A stretch of DNA of 57,914 nt from Candidatus Binatia bacterium. Its GTDB lineage: Bacteria; Desulfobacterota; Binatia; UBA9968. This document shows positions 1 through 7,970 of this stretch, piece by piece (position 1 is the stretch's first letter; each line of letters starts with the position of its first letter). The DNA lies in the NCBI GenBank assembly GCA_036504975.1, contig DASXUF010000146.1, positions 1 to 57,914 of the forward strand. The letters run 5' to 3'. The notes under the pieces are model-generated. The model did not search any database, had not been told where the DNA came from, and saw only the letters and a list, made by a program, of their open reading frames with translations. The translations under genes were made by a program, and so were the position numbers.

Positions 1-2
1 GG

Positions 3-179
3 GAGCGTCGCATCGAAGCCCGCTTCGGGTCCGTTAAGGCTGATTACCTCGGCCTCGACGATTTGATCCACGCCAAGGAAGTGTCAGGAAGACTGCAGGA
101 CCGTGCCGACGTTCGCGCACTGCGGCGGGCGAAAAAGACGACTAAGGGCTCTCGCGGCAGCTCTAGAAGGCGCCGTTAA
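3..179 (+). CDS. Nucleotidyltransferase-type protein, C-terminal end only
   Basis: An open frame enters from the left edge and stops at a TAA, leaving 58 codons. The readable part has a pattern of the form DLI.AKEVSGR.QD.ADV.AL, which resembles the C-terminal end of MNT-type nucleotidyltransferases of toxin-antitoxin or unknown-function modules; the complete protein at 41999-42448 ends with a comparable LKINKKAAGR.KDL.DLE pattern. The tail is very basic (RRAKK then RRRR). The catalytic part lies outside the window, so activity cannot be judged. Family assignment is inference from the C-terminus only. Confidence 0.5.
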   Translation, partial: ERRIEARFGSVKADYLGLDDLIHAKEVSGRLQDRADVRALRRAKKTTKGSRGSSRRRR

Positions 180-213
180 ATGGTGGACTTCTGAGTATCA
201 GCGACTGCGCGTG

Positions 214-1086
214 CTACGCGGCCGTAGTCAGCCGCCGCAAAGCCTCGGCGTACTTCTCTTGCGTCTTGCGGATAACCTCCAGCGGCAGTTGTGGCGGGTT
301 GTGCGGGTCCCAGTGGCTCTCGATGAGATAGTCGCGGACGTATTGCTTGTCGAAGCTCTCGGGCGAGGTTCCCGGAAGGTAGCCTTCCTTGGGCCAGAAG
401 CGGGAGGAGTCCGGCGTGAGCATCTCGTCGATGACGATAAGCTTGCCGTCCAGCACGCCGAACTCGAATTTCGTGTCGGCAATGATAATGCCTTTTTTCT
501 CGCCCATCTCGCGAGCCCGCTTGTAGATGGCGAGGCTCGCCTCGCGCAAATTTTCGGCGTTCTGCTTGCCGACCATATCGACGGTCTTTGAAAAATCGAT
601 ATTCACGTCATGTTCGCCCACGGGCGCCTTGGTCGACGGCGTGAAGATCGGCTCGTCGAGGCGGGAAGCCTCGACCAATCCCTGGGGCAGCGCGATGCCG
701 CAAACTTTGCCGGTCTTTTGGTACTCTTTCCAGCCGGAGCCGGCGAGATAACCGCGCACGATGCATTCCACCGGCGCTGGGTTCGACTTCTTCACCAGCA
801 TGCTCCGGCCTGCCAAAAACTTCTTATGCGGTTGACAAGCGGCGGGAAACTTGGAGACGTCCGTGGTGATCAGATGGTGGGGAACGATATCCTCCATCGC
901 CTTGAACCAGTATTCCGACAGGGCGGTTAGAATTTTTCCTTTATCGGGAATCTCGGTCGGAAGCACCACGTCGAAGCAGGAGATCCGATCCGACGCGACC
1001 ATCAAAAGCCGGTCGCCGAGATCGTACATCTCCCTGACCTTGCCGCTTTTGAAAAGTTTCAATCCGGCAATCGGCCCTCGATTCAT
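214..1086 (-). CDS. purC: Phosphoribosylaminoimidazole-succinocarboxamide synthase (SAICAR synthase)
   Basis: 290 residues, the length of the longer PurC form. It ligates aspartate to CAIR with ATP in the cytosolic purine pathway. Visible family features are the N-terminal K-SGKVREMYDLG nucleotide-loop strand, SDRISCFDVVLPT, VECIVRGYLAGSGWKEY, the IIIADTKFEFG motif, and the DEMLTPDSSRFWP metal and substrate segment. The start is supported by an AGAAAGG Shine-Dalgarno six bases upstream. It directly follows a tiny membrane-protein gene and a UbiD-like gene on the same strand, so co-transcription is likely although the functional link is not obvious. No other purine gene is present. Confidence 0.96.
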   Translation of the reverse strand: MNRGPIAGLKLFKSGKVREMYDLGDRLLMVASDRISCFDVVLPTEIPDKGKILTALSEYWFKAMEDIVPHHLITTDVSKFPAACQPHKKFLAGRSMLVKKSNPAPVECIVRGYLAGSGWKEYQKTGKVCGIALPQGLVEASRLDEPIFTPSTKAPVGEHDVNIDFSKTVDMVGKQNAENLREASLAIYKRAREMGEKKGIIIADTKFEFGVLDGKLIVIDEMLTPDSSRFWPKEGYLPGTSPESFDKQYVRDYLIESHWDPHNPPQLPLEVIRKTQEKYAEALRRLTTAA

Positions 1087-1087
1087 T

Positions 1088-1234
1088 TTAACCTTTCTTA
1101 TCCGGCCCTCTTCTTGTTTTGGTTTTGACGTAGTCGAGTATCATGAGCACCGCGAGAAACCCGATGGCGATCCCTAAGATCCAGAAAACCGGCATCCACT
1201 TTTCCATCGTTAGAATCGGCACCACCTTTTCCAT
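1088..1234 (-). CDS. Tiny single-span membrane protein (48 aa)
   Basis: Begins MEKVVPILTMEKWMPVFW, continues as one hydrophobic helix (about residues 15-33) and ends with a basic tail, KTKTRRGPDKKG. The start has a very strong GGGAGGGG Shine-Dalgarno. It sits between the decarboxylase gene (ends 1244) and purC (starts 1086) with gaps of 9 and 1 bases, typical of a translated operon member. An alternative in-frame start at residue 10 would still keep the helix. No family is recognised; size and topology recall small subunits or assembly factors of membrane complexes, which is only a suggestion. Confidence 0.6.
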   Translation of the reverse strand: MEKVVPILTMEKWMPVFWILGIAIGFLAVLMILDYVKTKTRRGPDKKG

Positions 1235-1243
1235 CGCCCCTCC

Positions 1244-2620
1244 CTATTTGAAAAACCGGCTGACCCGCTCCATCGCCTCTTCGGGGATTTCATTGCGCTT
1301 GGGGAACTCTCCTTTGAGGGGTTTCGTCGCGTCGATCATCGCCACGGCGTCGCCGAGCCAGCCGCGAAAGCTCTGAACCTTCCGGACGATCTCGATGTCC
1401 TTGTCCCAGTGCGTGCGGGTGCTGACCGCCCACATCACGTCTCTCTCGTTGAAGACGTCGATGTCGTCGTCCACGACGACGCAGAGCTTGAGATTGGGCA
1501 TCTCGACGAAAGCCTGCATCGCGGCCTTGTTCGGATCGTTGATGAATTCCTTCTTGATCGAGATGTAGCAGATGAGCCGGCTGCAGCCGGACGCGGGCAG
1601 GTGGATCGCCTTGATCCCCGGCACGTTCTTCTTGATCACGTTGTAAACGCTTCCTTCTTTGGGGATGCCGCCGAGGTTCCAGTGATCCATGTGTCCGGGC
1701 CAGAAGTCCTCGACGATGCCTTTTTTCCGATGCGTGATCGCGGTGACTTCGATGACCGGCACTTTCATCTCGCCCTGATAGTAGCCGAGGATTTCGCCGA
1801 ACGGGTTTTGCGACTCGCGCACGTTGGGCGGGACTTCGCCTTCGATAACGACTTCGGCGTCGGCGGGGACGAGAAAATCCTCCCCCCAGGTTTCCGAAGG
1901 CGTCAGCCGGAGCGGCTCGCCGAGGAAGCCGCTTGCAGTCATGTAGTCGTTGTTGCCGAAAGGAGTCATGGCACAACTGGAGAGAAAAAAGGCCGGATGG
2001 TGGCCCAGAACGACGATCACCGGCGCGCGGCGATTCTGCTTCTCGTATTCGGTGGTCATCGCTTCCAGGTGGTGGTGGGCGTGAGCGGAAAAACTCATGC
2101 GCCGCGGCGCGTAGTACATGTTCTTGGTGAACGTGATGTCGTAAAAACCCCGGTCGATGCTTTTCATGATGCAGACCATGGTGAGATAAGCGCCGACGTC
2201 GTCTTTCTGGTGCATCGGAATCGGCAGCGTTCTCAGATCGGCGTCGGCGCCTTTGCGCACGACTTCCTTGCACAGCGCCTTTGTGGGCGAGATGGTTTCC
2301 AGTTCGCCTTTTTTGAGCTCGCGCCGGGCGACTTCGAGGCTCAAGTCCATGTTCGATTTCAGCTCGCCCATGTCCAGCGCGTCGGCGCAGAACTGGCGCG
2401 TGACGAAGGGATTGTAGAAGAGAGAGAACGGCGAAGGCTCGCCGTTCAGGTTGACGATATTTTCGAACAGCACCATCTTCCGTTCGCCGCGATTATCGAG
2501 GTGCTTCAAGTAGGCGATCGTCTCGTGGCGATTGGGATCGATTCTGTCTTTGACGCGAATGACCGAGCCCGGCCTCTCCCGTTCTTCCTGGGCGATGAAT
2601 GTCGGTAAATCCTTGCTCAT
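1244..2620 (-). CDS. UbiD family prenylated-FMN-dependent decarboxylase
   Basis: 458 residues from the chosen ATG, which has AAGGAG upstream; the frame stays open 34 codons further upstream but that stretch is basic and non-homologous. UbiD enzymes reversibly (de)carboxylate aromatic or alpha,beta-unsaturated acids using prenylated FMN and Mn/K. Family segments visible are the NPFGEILGYYQGE motif carrying the catalytic glutamate, FTKNMYYAPRRM, HMDHWNLGGIPKEG, and the C-terminal VVVDDDIDVF and ATKPLKGEFP blocks. No UbiX flavin prenyltransferase is encoded nearby. An aldehyde dehydrogenase lies upstream on the same strand, so a catabolic role on an aromatic or enoic acid is plausible, but substrate is unknown. 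Confidence 0.92.
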   Translation of the reverse strand: MSKDLPTFIAQEERERPGSVIRVKDRIDPNRHETIAYLKHLDNRGERKMVLFENIVNLNGEPSPFSLFYNPFVTRQFCADALDMGELKSNMDLSLEVARRELKKGELETISPTKALCKEVVRKGADADLRTLPIPMHQKDDVGAYLTMVCIMKSIDRGFYDITFTKNMYYAPRRMSFSAHAHHHLEAMTTEYEKQNRRAPVIVVLGHHPAFFLSSCAMTPFGNNDYMTASGFLGEPLRLTPSETWGEDFLVPADAEVVIEGEVPPNVRESQNPFGEILGYYQGEMKVPVIEVTAITHRKKGIVEDFWPGHMDHWNLGGIPKEGSVYNVIKKNVPGIKAIHLPASGCSRLICYISIKKEFINDPNKAAMQAFVEMPNLKLCVVVDDDIDVFNERDVMWAVSTRTHWDKDIEIVRKVQSFRGWLGDAVAMIDATKPLKGEFPKRNEIPEEAMERVSRFFK

Positions 2621-2745
2621 ACCCCTTCTCCTTATACGCTGCCGGAGAAATTTTTTCGGCGGCCGGACTCCCGCGCGGCGGGATTTTTGCGGGCCGGCCT
2701 TGTGATATTGCCTCAAATCCAACGCAAGTCAATAGTCTCGCGTTG

Positions 2746-4290
2746 TCATAAGCATTTTGTGGGCTTTCGGTCCCGCCGGTTTTTTCTCATGGCCGAGAAT
2801 TTGTTTTTCCAGCCCGATCGGTAGAGGAGCCGGAAGCCCCGGTGGAACAGCTCCGTCTTTCGTCGCGTCAGCGGGAACCAGATGAGCTCACTTTTTAAAC
2901 CTAATCGATCCGCGACGATCGTCTTTTGCCGGCAGAATTTGCGGATTCCTTCGGCGCCGTGCCTTCTCCCGATGCCGCTCTCTTTGATTCCTCCCATCGG
3001 CGCGTCGGGAATGGCGTAGTTCACGAGGCAGTCGTTGATGCACATGGATCCCACGTGAATTCGTTCCGCAATGAGCCTGCCGCGCTCCTTGTCCCTGGTA
3101 AAAATCCCGCCGTCGAGACCGTAGCGGGAGTCGTTGGCCAGCCGCACGGCTTCATCCGCGTCTTTGACGCGCATGAGCGGAATGACCGGGCCGAAAGTTT
3201 CCTCCGTCATGATGTCCATTCCGTGATCAACGTCCACCAACACCGTGGGCTCGTAGTAGAGCCCTTTGAAGTTGGGATTTTTCCGCCCGCCGCATAGAAT
3301 CTTCGCGCCTTTGCGGACGGCGTCTTCGACCTGGGCGGCGACTTTCTCGATCTGCGCCGCCGAAGTCATGCTTCCCAGCTCGACTTCGTCCGCGCTCGCG
3401 CCCTGGCGCAGCGACCGGACCCGTTGGACGACCCGGTCGACGAAGTCCGGATAGACGGGCTCTTCCACGTAGACGCGCTCGATCGAGGTGCAGACCTGTC
3501 CCGAGTTCATCAGCGCGCCCCAGACGCAGGCGTTCGCCGCGCGCTCGAGGTCGGCGTCTTTGAGCACGATCAGCGGATCTTTGCCGCCAAGCTCCAGCGA
3601 TACAGGAATCAATCTCTCAGCGGCGCGGCGCGCCACCTTCTTCCCCGTCGCCACGCTGCCGGTAAAGCAGATCATATCGGCATGATCGATCAGAAACTCG
3701 GCGGTCGCGCCGTAGCCGACGACGACATGGAGCAGGTTTTCCGGAAAGCCGGCTGGTTGCGCCAGCTCGGCGCCGTAAAGCGCCGTCATCGGCGTCAGCT
3801 CCGAGGGCTTGATGACGACCGCGTTGCCGGCCATGAGCGCGGGAATCGCGTCGCCGATGGAGAGCACCAGGGGAAAGTTCCACGGGCTGATGATGCCGAC
3901 GACGCCGATCGGACCGTAGATCGATGCCACCTTCTTCGTTTTCAACAGATGCGGCCGGATCTTCTCGGGCGCAAGATATTTGGCGGCGTTACCAGCCCAG
4001 AAGCCGATGGCGTCGTAGAGATAAAAAAGCTCGTTGCCGTAAACCTCGGCCCGGGGTTTGCCGGTCTCCGCCGTCACGACGTCGGCCATCTTTTCCTGAT
4101 GATCGATCAAGAGATCGCGATAACGGTAAAGAACCCGCGCACGTTCGCGGAAATTTTTCTCCGCCCACAGAGCCTGCGCCGCGCGCGCCTTGGCGACCGC
4201 TCGCGCGACCTCCGCGGCGGACGCCACCGCGAGCGCCCCGATCTTATCGCCGGTCGCGGGACTGTGGACTTCGACGGTATCGCTGTTCAT
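2746..4290 (-). CDS. NAD(P)-dependent aldehyde dehydrogenase (succinate-semialdehyde type)
   Basis: 514 residues, ALDH superfamily. Oxidises an aldehyde to its acid with NAD(P). The oxyanion asparagine is in SPWNF (N138), the general-base glutamate in ELGGKD (E233), and the nucleophilic cysteine in NSGQVCTSI (C267). KPSELTP and GSVATGKKVA are the cofactor-binding segments. The C-terminus extends about 35 basic residues beyond the usual end, reminiscent of membrane-associated fatty aldehyde or coniferyl aldehyde enzymes. It precedes the UbiD gene on the same strand by 125 bases. Exact substrate cannot be read from sequence. Confidence 0.94.
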   Translation of the reverse strand: MNSDTVEVHSPATGDKIGALAVASAAEVARAVAKARAAQALWAEKNFRERARVLYRYRDLLIDHQEKMADVVTAETGKPRAEVYGNELFYLYDAIGFWAGNAAKYLAPEKIRPHLLKTKKVASIYGPIGVVGIISPWNFPLVLSIGDAIPALMAGNAVVIKPSELTPMTALYGAELAQPAGFPENLLHVVVGYGATAEFLIDHADMICFTGSVATGKKVARRAAERLIPVSLELGGKDPLIVLKDADLERAANACVWGALMNSGQVCTSIERVYVEEPVYPDFVDRVVQRVRSLRQGASADEVELGSMTSAAQIEKVAAQVEDAVRKGAKILCGGRKNPNFKGLYYEPTVLVDVDHGMDIMTEETFGPVIPLMRVKDADEAVRLANDSRYGLDGGIFTRDKERGRLIAERIHVGSMCINDCLVNYAIPDAPMGGIKESGIGRRHGAEGIRKFCRQKTIVADRLGLKSELIWFPLTRRKTELFHRGFRLLYRSGWKNKFSAMRKNRRDRKPTKCL

Positions 4291-4803
4291 GGAGCGTTCT
4301 ATAAAATTTTCAGGAGACAGAGTCGAGGCCAGCGGGGATGGAATTTACCGCCAAGCCGCGGGCACTAGCCCGGATAATTCATATCACCGTTAATCCTATC
4401 GACAGAGTGTCATTTCCCTCGGTTCCTCGAGGGCGAGCCTTCCAGCCGCAGGCAATAGGTCTGTGCCTCGTTGACTCCGTCGAGACACTTGCACTGCAGC
4501 GAACAATCGAAATACCATACTCCGGGATGCCAAGCACCGCACAAGTCATTGAACCTCGAACCTCCGCGTCCCTGTGCCTGCGGCTTTCATCCTCGCCCCC
4601 TGCGGAACCGTGCCCGGAAGGGAAGCCCGAGAGCGCGAGCCCGAAGGGCGAAGGGCACAGGGACGTGGAGCGACACGGCAGGCCCCAGCCGATGGAGTTA
4701 GCAACTTTGGGGTGGCTGGCGAGGGCGGCCCTCGAGCCACAGAAACTATTGCCCTCGCCCGGAGTGGTTCGCGCTTGAGGGCTGATCGTGAGAACAATCC
4801 GGG
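4291..4803. other. Gene-free 513-bp interval with extended inverted repeats
   Basis: No convincing coding frame on either strand. A 12-bp perfect inverted repeat (4567-4578 with 4654-4665, core GTCCCTGTGCC) encloses a GC-rich segment. A 9-bp pair GGCGAGGGC (4718-4726) with GCCCTCGCC (4751-4759) follows, and GAGGGC-G-GCCCTC (4721-4733) can form an alternative hairpin with the same bases. The density of pairing suggests a structured RNA or repeat element, but it matches no RNA family I can recognise on either strand: RNase P, tmRNA and SRP signature motifs are absent. Confidence 0.4.
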
Positions 4804-5562
4804 CTAAACCATGGTCTGGCCGCCGCAGATGTTGATCGCCTGCCCGGTGATTCCGCCTGCCTTGTCCGACGCCAGATAGAGCACGAGTTCCGCCACCTCA
4901 TCCGCGTCGAGAAATCTTCCGATCGGCACCGCCGCGACCGCCTGTTTTTTGAATTCCTCCGGCGTGATCCCCTGATTGGCCGCGCTCTCTTCGATGCCGA
5001 AACGCGCCATCTCGGTCTCCACCCACCCCGGGCAGATCGCGTTCACGGTGATGCCGCGGTCGACGACTTCCAGCGCCAGCGCGCGGGTGAAGCCGATCAT
5101 GCCGTGCTTGGTCGCGCAGTAGGCAGAGTAACCGGGAACTCCGAACTTGCCCAACACCGAGGAGATGTTGATGATCCGGCCGTTGGCGTTTTTTCTCATC
5201 GACCGCAGGACTTCTTTGGTCACGAGATAGGTTCCGGTGAGGTTGGTCTCTACGATATCGCGCCAGCGGCCGTCGTCGGCGTCGTCGATGCGGGTGAGTC
5301 CCGAGACGCCGGCATTGTTGACCAGGATGTCGATAGGACCCCAGGTCTCGACGATTTTCGCGACGCCTCGTTGCACCTGATCTTTTTTTCTGATGTCCAT
5401 CTCGATCGGCAGGAACGCACCGCTCGCGAAGTTATTTAGATGCGCCGGATTTCGCGAAGCGACGGCGACGCGGGCACCGTTTTTAGCCATCGCTTCGCTG
5501 ATGGCCTTACCGATGCCGGTTCCGCCGCCCGTAACCAGGGCGGTTTTGCCGGTCAAATCCAT
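4804..5562 (-). CDS. Short-chain dehydrogenase/reductase (FabG-like)
   Basis: 252 residues from the ATG at 5562 (MDLTGKTALVTGG), the usual SDR length; a TTG 26 codons upstream would add a non-homologous extension. Rossmann motif TGGGTGIG, NNAG in the fourth strand (VNNAGVSG), and catalytic S-Y-K as ISSVLG then YSAYCATK. The C-terminus ends in the GITGQAINICGG pattern typical of classical SDRs. Such enzymes reduce 3-oxoacyl or oxidise hydroxy substrates with NAD(P)H. The proposed ATG lacks a clear Shine-Dalgarno, so the start is the least certain part. It stands apart from the aldehyde dehydrogenase by the structured interval. Confidence 0.9.
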   Translation of the reverse strand: MDLTGKTALVTGGGTGIGKAISEAMAKNGARVAVASRNPAHLNNFASGAFLPIEMDIRKKDQVQRGVAKIVETWGPIDILVNNAGVSGLTRIDDADDGRWRDIVETNLTGTYLVTKEVLRSMRKNANGRIINISSVLGKFGVPGYSAYCATKHGMIGFTRALALEVVDRGITVNAICPGWVETEMARFGIEESAANQGITPEEFKKQAVAAVPIGRFLDADEVAELVLYLASDKAGGITGQAINICGGQTMV

Positions 5563-5655
5563 GTGGGGTCGCGCGGGTGCGATCGAATCGAGGAAATTCC
5601 TATCGAGTTTTTCCTCAAAAGGCAAGAAATAGGATGGCAAGGAGACGGCTTGGCA

Positions 5656-6378
5656 CTACTTCCCGCCGGCGAGTCTTTTTTCCACACCCATTTCCGCCGT
5701 CGTCAGCCAAAGCACGTCGCGGATCGTGGAATTGGCGTATCTTTCTTCTCTGCACGCGGCGTTGATTCTCATATTGACATCGCGATAGTCGGCGTCGGGC
5801 CAGACCGTCAGCGACAGCTCGGGTGAGGTTTTGAGAATGGATGTCAACGCGCTCGTGCCGAGATAGTAGCCGTAGATCAGATGGGCGCGTTCGGCATCGT
5901 CCGTCGCAAGGTAGTTCGAGCAGCGGAGCCGGCACTTGCTGAGAAAAGTTCTCCACGTCTCCGTAGGGCCGTCGTTGAGCGGCAGCCCGATGCGAGGAAA
6001 TCCGTCTTTCCTGGCGGCGAGACCGAGAAAAGCGTCCAATAATTTTTTGTTTTCATTGGCTTTGGATCGACAAACTGCCGTCAGCCGGGTCCCTAGATGA
6101 TCCGCGGTAATTTCTCCCGCGGGCAGAACCCACCAGATCGGGTGATCTTGATCTTCCGGCGGAACCAGCATGTCGCGCGCCTCTTTGTCCACGGCCGCCT
6201 GCACTCCCTCCAGGTAACCGGTGGCAAGCGCCGCTCTGGCTTTGGCGTCTAGAATATTATAACTGCCGCACGTCGAAGGGGCGGTCGTTCCGCCGCCGAC
6301 GCGCTCAGGATTCGGGTAGATGAGGAAACAAGCGATCCATACGAAAACGAGAAAGCAGATTTCCTTGCCGTTTTTCAT
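5656..6378 (-). CDS. Secreted protein of unknown function with two similar halves
   Basis: 240 residues from the ATG with GGGAGGAA upstream; an upstream ATG is ignored because it overlaps the preceding cyclase gene. Starts with a signal-type sequence (MKNGKEICFLVFVWIACFLI), then two comparable halves: one around GYLEGVQAAVD with AVCR and a helical end, another around IYGYYLGTSALTSI with NAACRE. The Y.xG, C and terminal helix layout recalls Rap1a/Tai-like small periplasmic proteins arranged in tandem; this is a pattern impression, not an established assignment. Several cysteines (GxC near the N-terminus, SKCRLRC in the middle) suit an oxidised compartment. It follows the cyclase gene on the same strand. 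Confidence 0.75.
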   Translation of the reverse strand: MKNGKEICFLVFVWIACFLIYPNPERVGGGTTAPSTCGSYNILDAKARAALATGYLEGVQAAVDKEARDMLVPPEDQDHPIWWVLPAGEITADHLGTRLTAVCRSKANENKKLLDAFLGLAARKDGFPRIGLPLNDGPTETWRTFLSKCRLRCSNYLATDDAERAHLIYGYYLGTSALTSILKTSPELSLTVWPDADYRDVNMRINAACREERYANSTIRDVLWLTTAEMGVEKRLAGGK

Positions 6379-6439
6379 AATTCCTCCCGTTAGGTCCTTT
6401 ACCAACCGGCTCGCGCCGGCGAGTTTCCACCGGCGCATG

Positions 6440-7216
6440 TTATTGGTCCGCTTTTTCACGGTTGAGTTTTGTGATGTTGAACACGCTCACGGGCCGGATG
6501 AATCCCCGGAGCTTGAGTTCGCCGATGCTCTCGGCCTCGACCCAGTTCTCGACTTCGCTCAGCGTCCTCCGGTTGGTGAGAATCTGTCCGCCGCCGGCCT
6601 CCTCGCAGAGGCGCGAGGCGAGATTCGTCACGTTGCCGACCGCTCCATAGTCCAGCCGCCCTTCGAAACCGATGTCTCCTACAGCCGCATAGCCGGTGGC
6701 CAACCCGATGCCGAGATCCAGATCCCAGCCTTTTTTCAACCACCATGCGACTCGAATCACTTTCATTCTCTCGCGCATCTCGAGCGCCATGCACACGGCT
6801 CGGCGCGTATGATCTTCGTAAGGCACCGGGGCGTTAAAGAAGGCCATGATGCCGTCGCCGGCAAAACGCTCCAGGGTGCCGTCGTATTTGAATATCAGCC
6901 GGCCCATCTCGGCGTGGTAGTTGCGGAGGAGTTGGAGAACCTCCTCGGGCTCGGCGCTATCCGAGAACTCCGTGAAACCGCGCAAGTCCAGAAAGACGAC
7001 CGTGACCTCGCGCCGATGACTTACGAAAAGGTCGCCGTCGTCTCGTTTCAGGATCGACTCGGCTATCTGCGGCGACAGGTAGCGCTTCAGACGGCTGATA
7101 CGCCCGATCTCCTCCAGTTGGCGCTTCATCTTTTGTCCCAAGGTCCGGGTCAGCTCTTCGATCGACGAATAGGGCTTCATGACGAGAGCTTCAGCGGTCA
7201 TATCCTGGGTGTTCAT
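6440..7216 (-). CDS. Class III adenylate/guanylate cyclase-domain protein
   Basis: 258 residues: a short N-terminal helix region, the LKRYLSPQIAESIL linker that commonly precedes these catalytic domains, then a class III cyclase domain. Metal aspartates are present in FLDLRGFTEFS (D77) and GDGIMAFF (D121), and the transition-state pair in NVTNLASRL (N198, R202). The residue normally lysine before FxGD is arginine here (ERFAGD). It probably makes cAMP or cGMP in the cytosol; no membrane segment is seen. Its ATG overlaps the stop of the upstream USP-like gene by four bases (ATGA), so the two are translationally coupled. Confidence 0.9.
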   Translation of the reverse strand: MNTQDMTAEALVMKPYSSIEELTRTLGQKMKRQLEEIGRISRLKRYLSPQIAESILKRDDGDLFVSHRREVTVVFLDLRGFTEFSDSAEPEEVLQLLRNYHAEMGRLIFKYDGTLERFAGDGIMAFFNAPVPYEDHTRRAVCMALEMRERMKVIRVAWWLKKGWDLDLGIGLATGYAAVGDIGFEGRLDYGAVGNVTNLASRLCEEAGGGQILTNRRTLSEVENWVEAESIGELKLRGFIRPVSVFNITKLNREKADQ

Positions 7217-7794
7217 GCTTCACCGGGGCGACCGGAGTCGTTTTCTTCAAGCCAGCTCAGCGGTTTTTGCGCTCGCATCGATAAAGCGGCGAACCGATCC
7301 TCCTCGGTGAGCGCCGCGCTGCGGTAGAGCAGGAAGGAGGGTAAATTCGGCCGCTTGATCCTTCTGAGCAATATCGTCGTGAGGTGCATCAATCCGAGCA
7401 TGGTCTGGCCGGTGACGGCCGTCATCAAAACGAACTGAAAGTTCTCGCTCAGAACGTACTCCCGAAGGGTCTGGCTAAAACATCCCTTGAGCACCAAGCC
7501 CACCTCGACCCCCATTTTGCCGAGAGCTTCCCGAGCCACGGAAATTCTCCGCTCGGCCAACCGCTTCTGCTTATCCCACGAGTATCGAGCGAGGACTCTT
7601 TTTCCCTCCGACACGGCCTTTCGCGGCGACTCGGTCACGATCCAATGGTCGCGTAACCAGGCCCACGGATCGACGGGGTAGGGAACGAGGAAGGTCACCT
7701 TCATGTCCGGCTTAGCGATCTTCTGGATGATCGGTAGGATCTCCTGCATCCGGTCTCGCCTCTTCAACGCAACTAAAATCTGTCCAGCTATCAT
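7213..7794 (-). CDS. Universal-stress-protein-like protein of unknown function
   Basis: 193 residues from an ATG preceded by GGAGG; a longer reading adds 13 unlikely residues. Begins MIAGQILVALKRRDRMQEI, an alpha/beta pattern that reads like the first strand and helix of a nucleotide-binding USP fold, followed by VTFLVPYPVDPW and a basic helical segment. The C-terminal USP GxSxxG-like loop is not evident (LMTAVTGQTMLGL is the nearest). Coupled to the downstream cyclase gene by an ATGA overlap. It may bind a nucleotide or protein partner in the signalling block, which is inference from context. Confidence 0.7.
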   Translation of the reverse strand: MIAGQILVALKRRDRMQEILPIIQKIAKPDMKVTFLVPYPVDPWAWLRDHWIVTESPRKAVSEGKRVLARYSWDKQKRLAERRISVAREALGKMGVEVGLVLKGCFSQTLREYVLSENFQFVLMTAVTGQTMLGLMHLTTILLRRIKRPNLPSFLLYRSAALTEEDRFAALSMRAQKPLSWLEENDSGRPGEA

Positions 7795-7970
7795 TCTTTT
7801 TTTCCTCCGCGTCGTAATCTCTGTCGAAGGCAATAAAGCAAGGGATATGCCATCGAGGGGCGCGCGAAGTAAGCCGCTAATTTTTCAAGAAAAAGCTGGG
7901 ACGATGGAACGTGACGAGGCGGGCGAGAAAGCTGAATTGATGTCTTTTTAGATAGCGCGAGTGGAAAAAA

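Noticed and set aside
1409-2608. 399-codon open frame on the plus strand over the decarboxylase
   Set aside because: Antisense shadow of the UbiD gene; no homology, histidine- and arginine-rich reading, no ribosome-binding site.
3424-4368. 314-codon plus-strand frame over the aldehyde dehydrogenase
   Set aside because: Antisense shadow in GC-rich DNA; no recognisable motif.
4804-5640. 26-residue N-terminal extension of the first SDR
   Set aside because: Begins with a TTG and adds residues absent in the family; ATG at 5562 gives the standard length.
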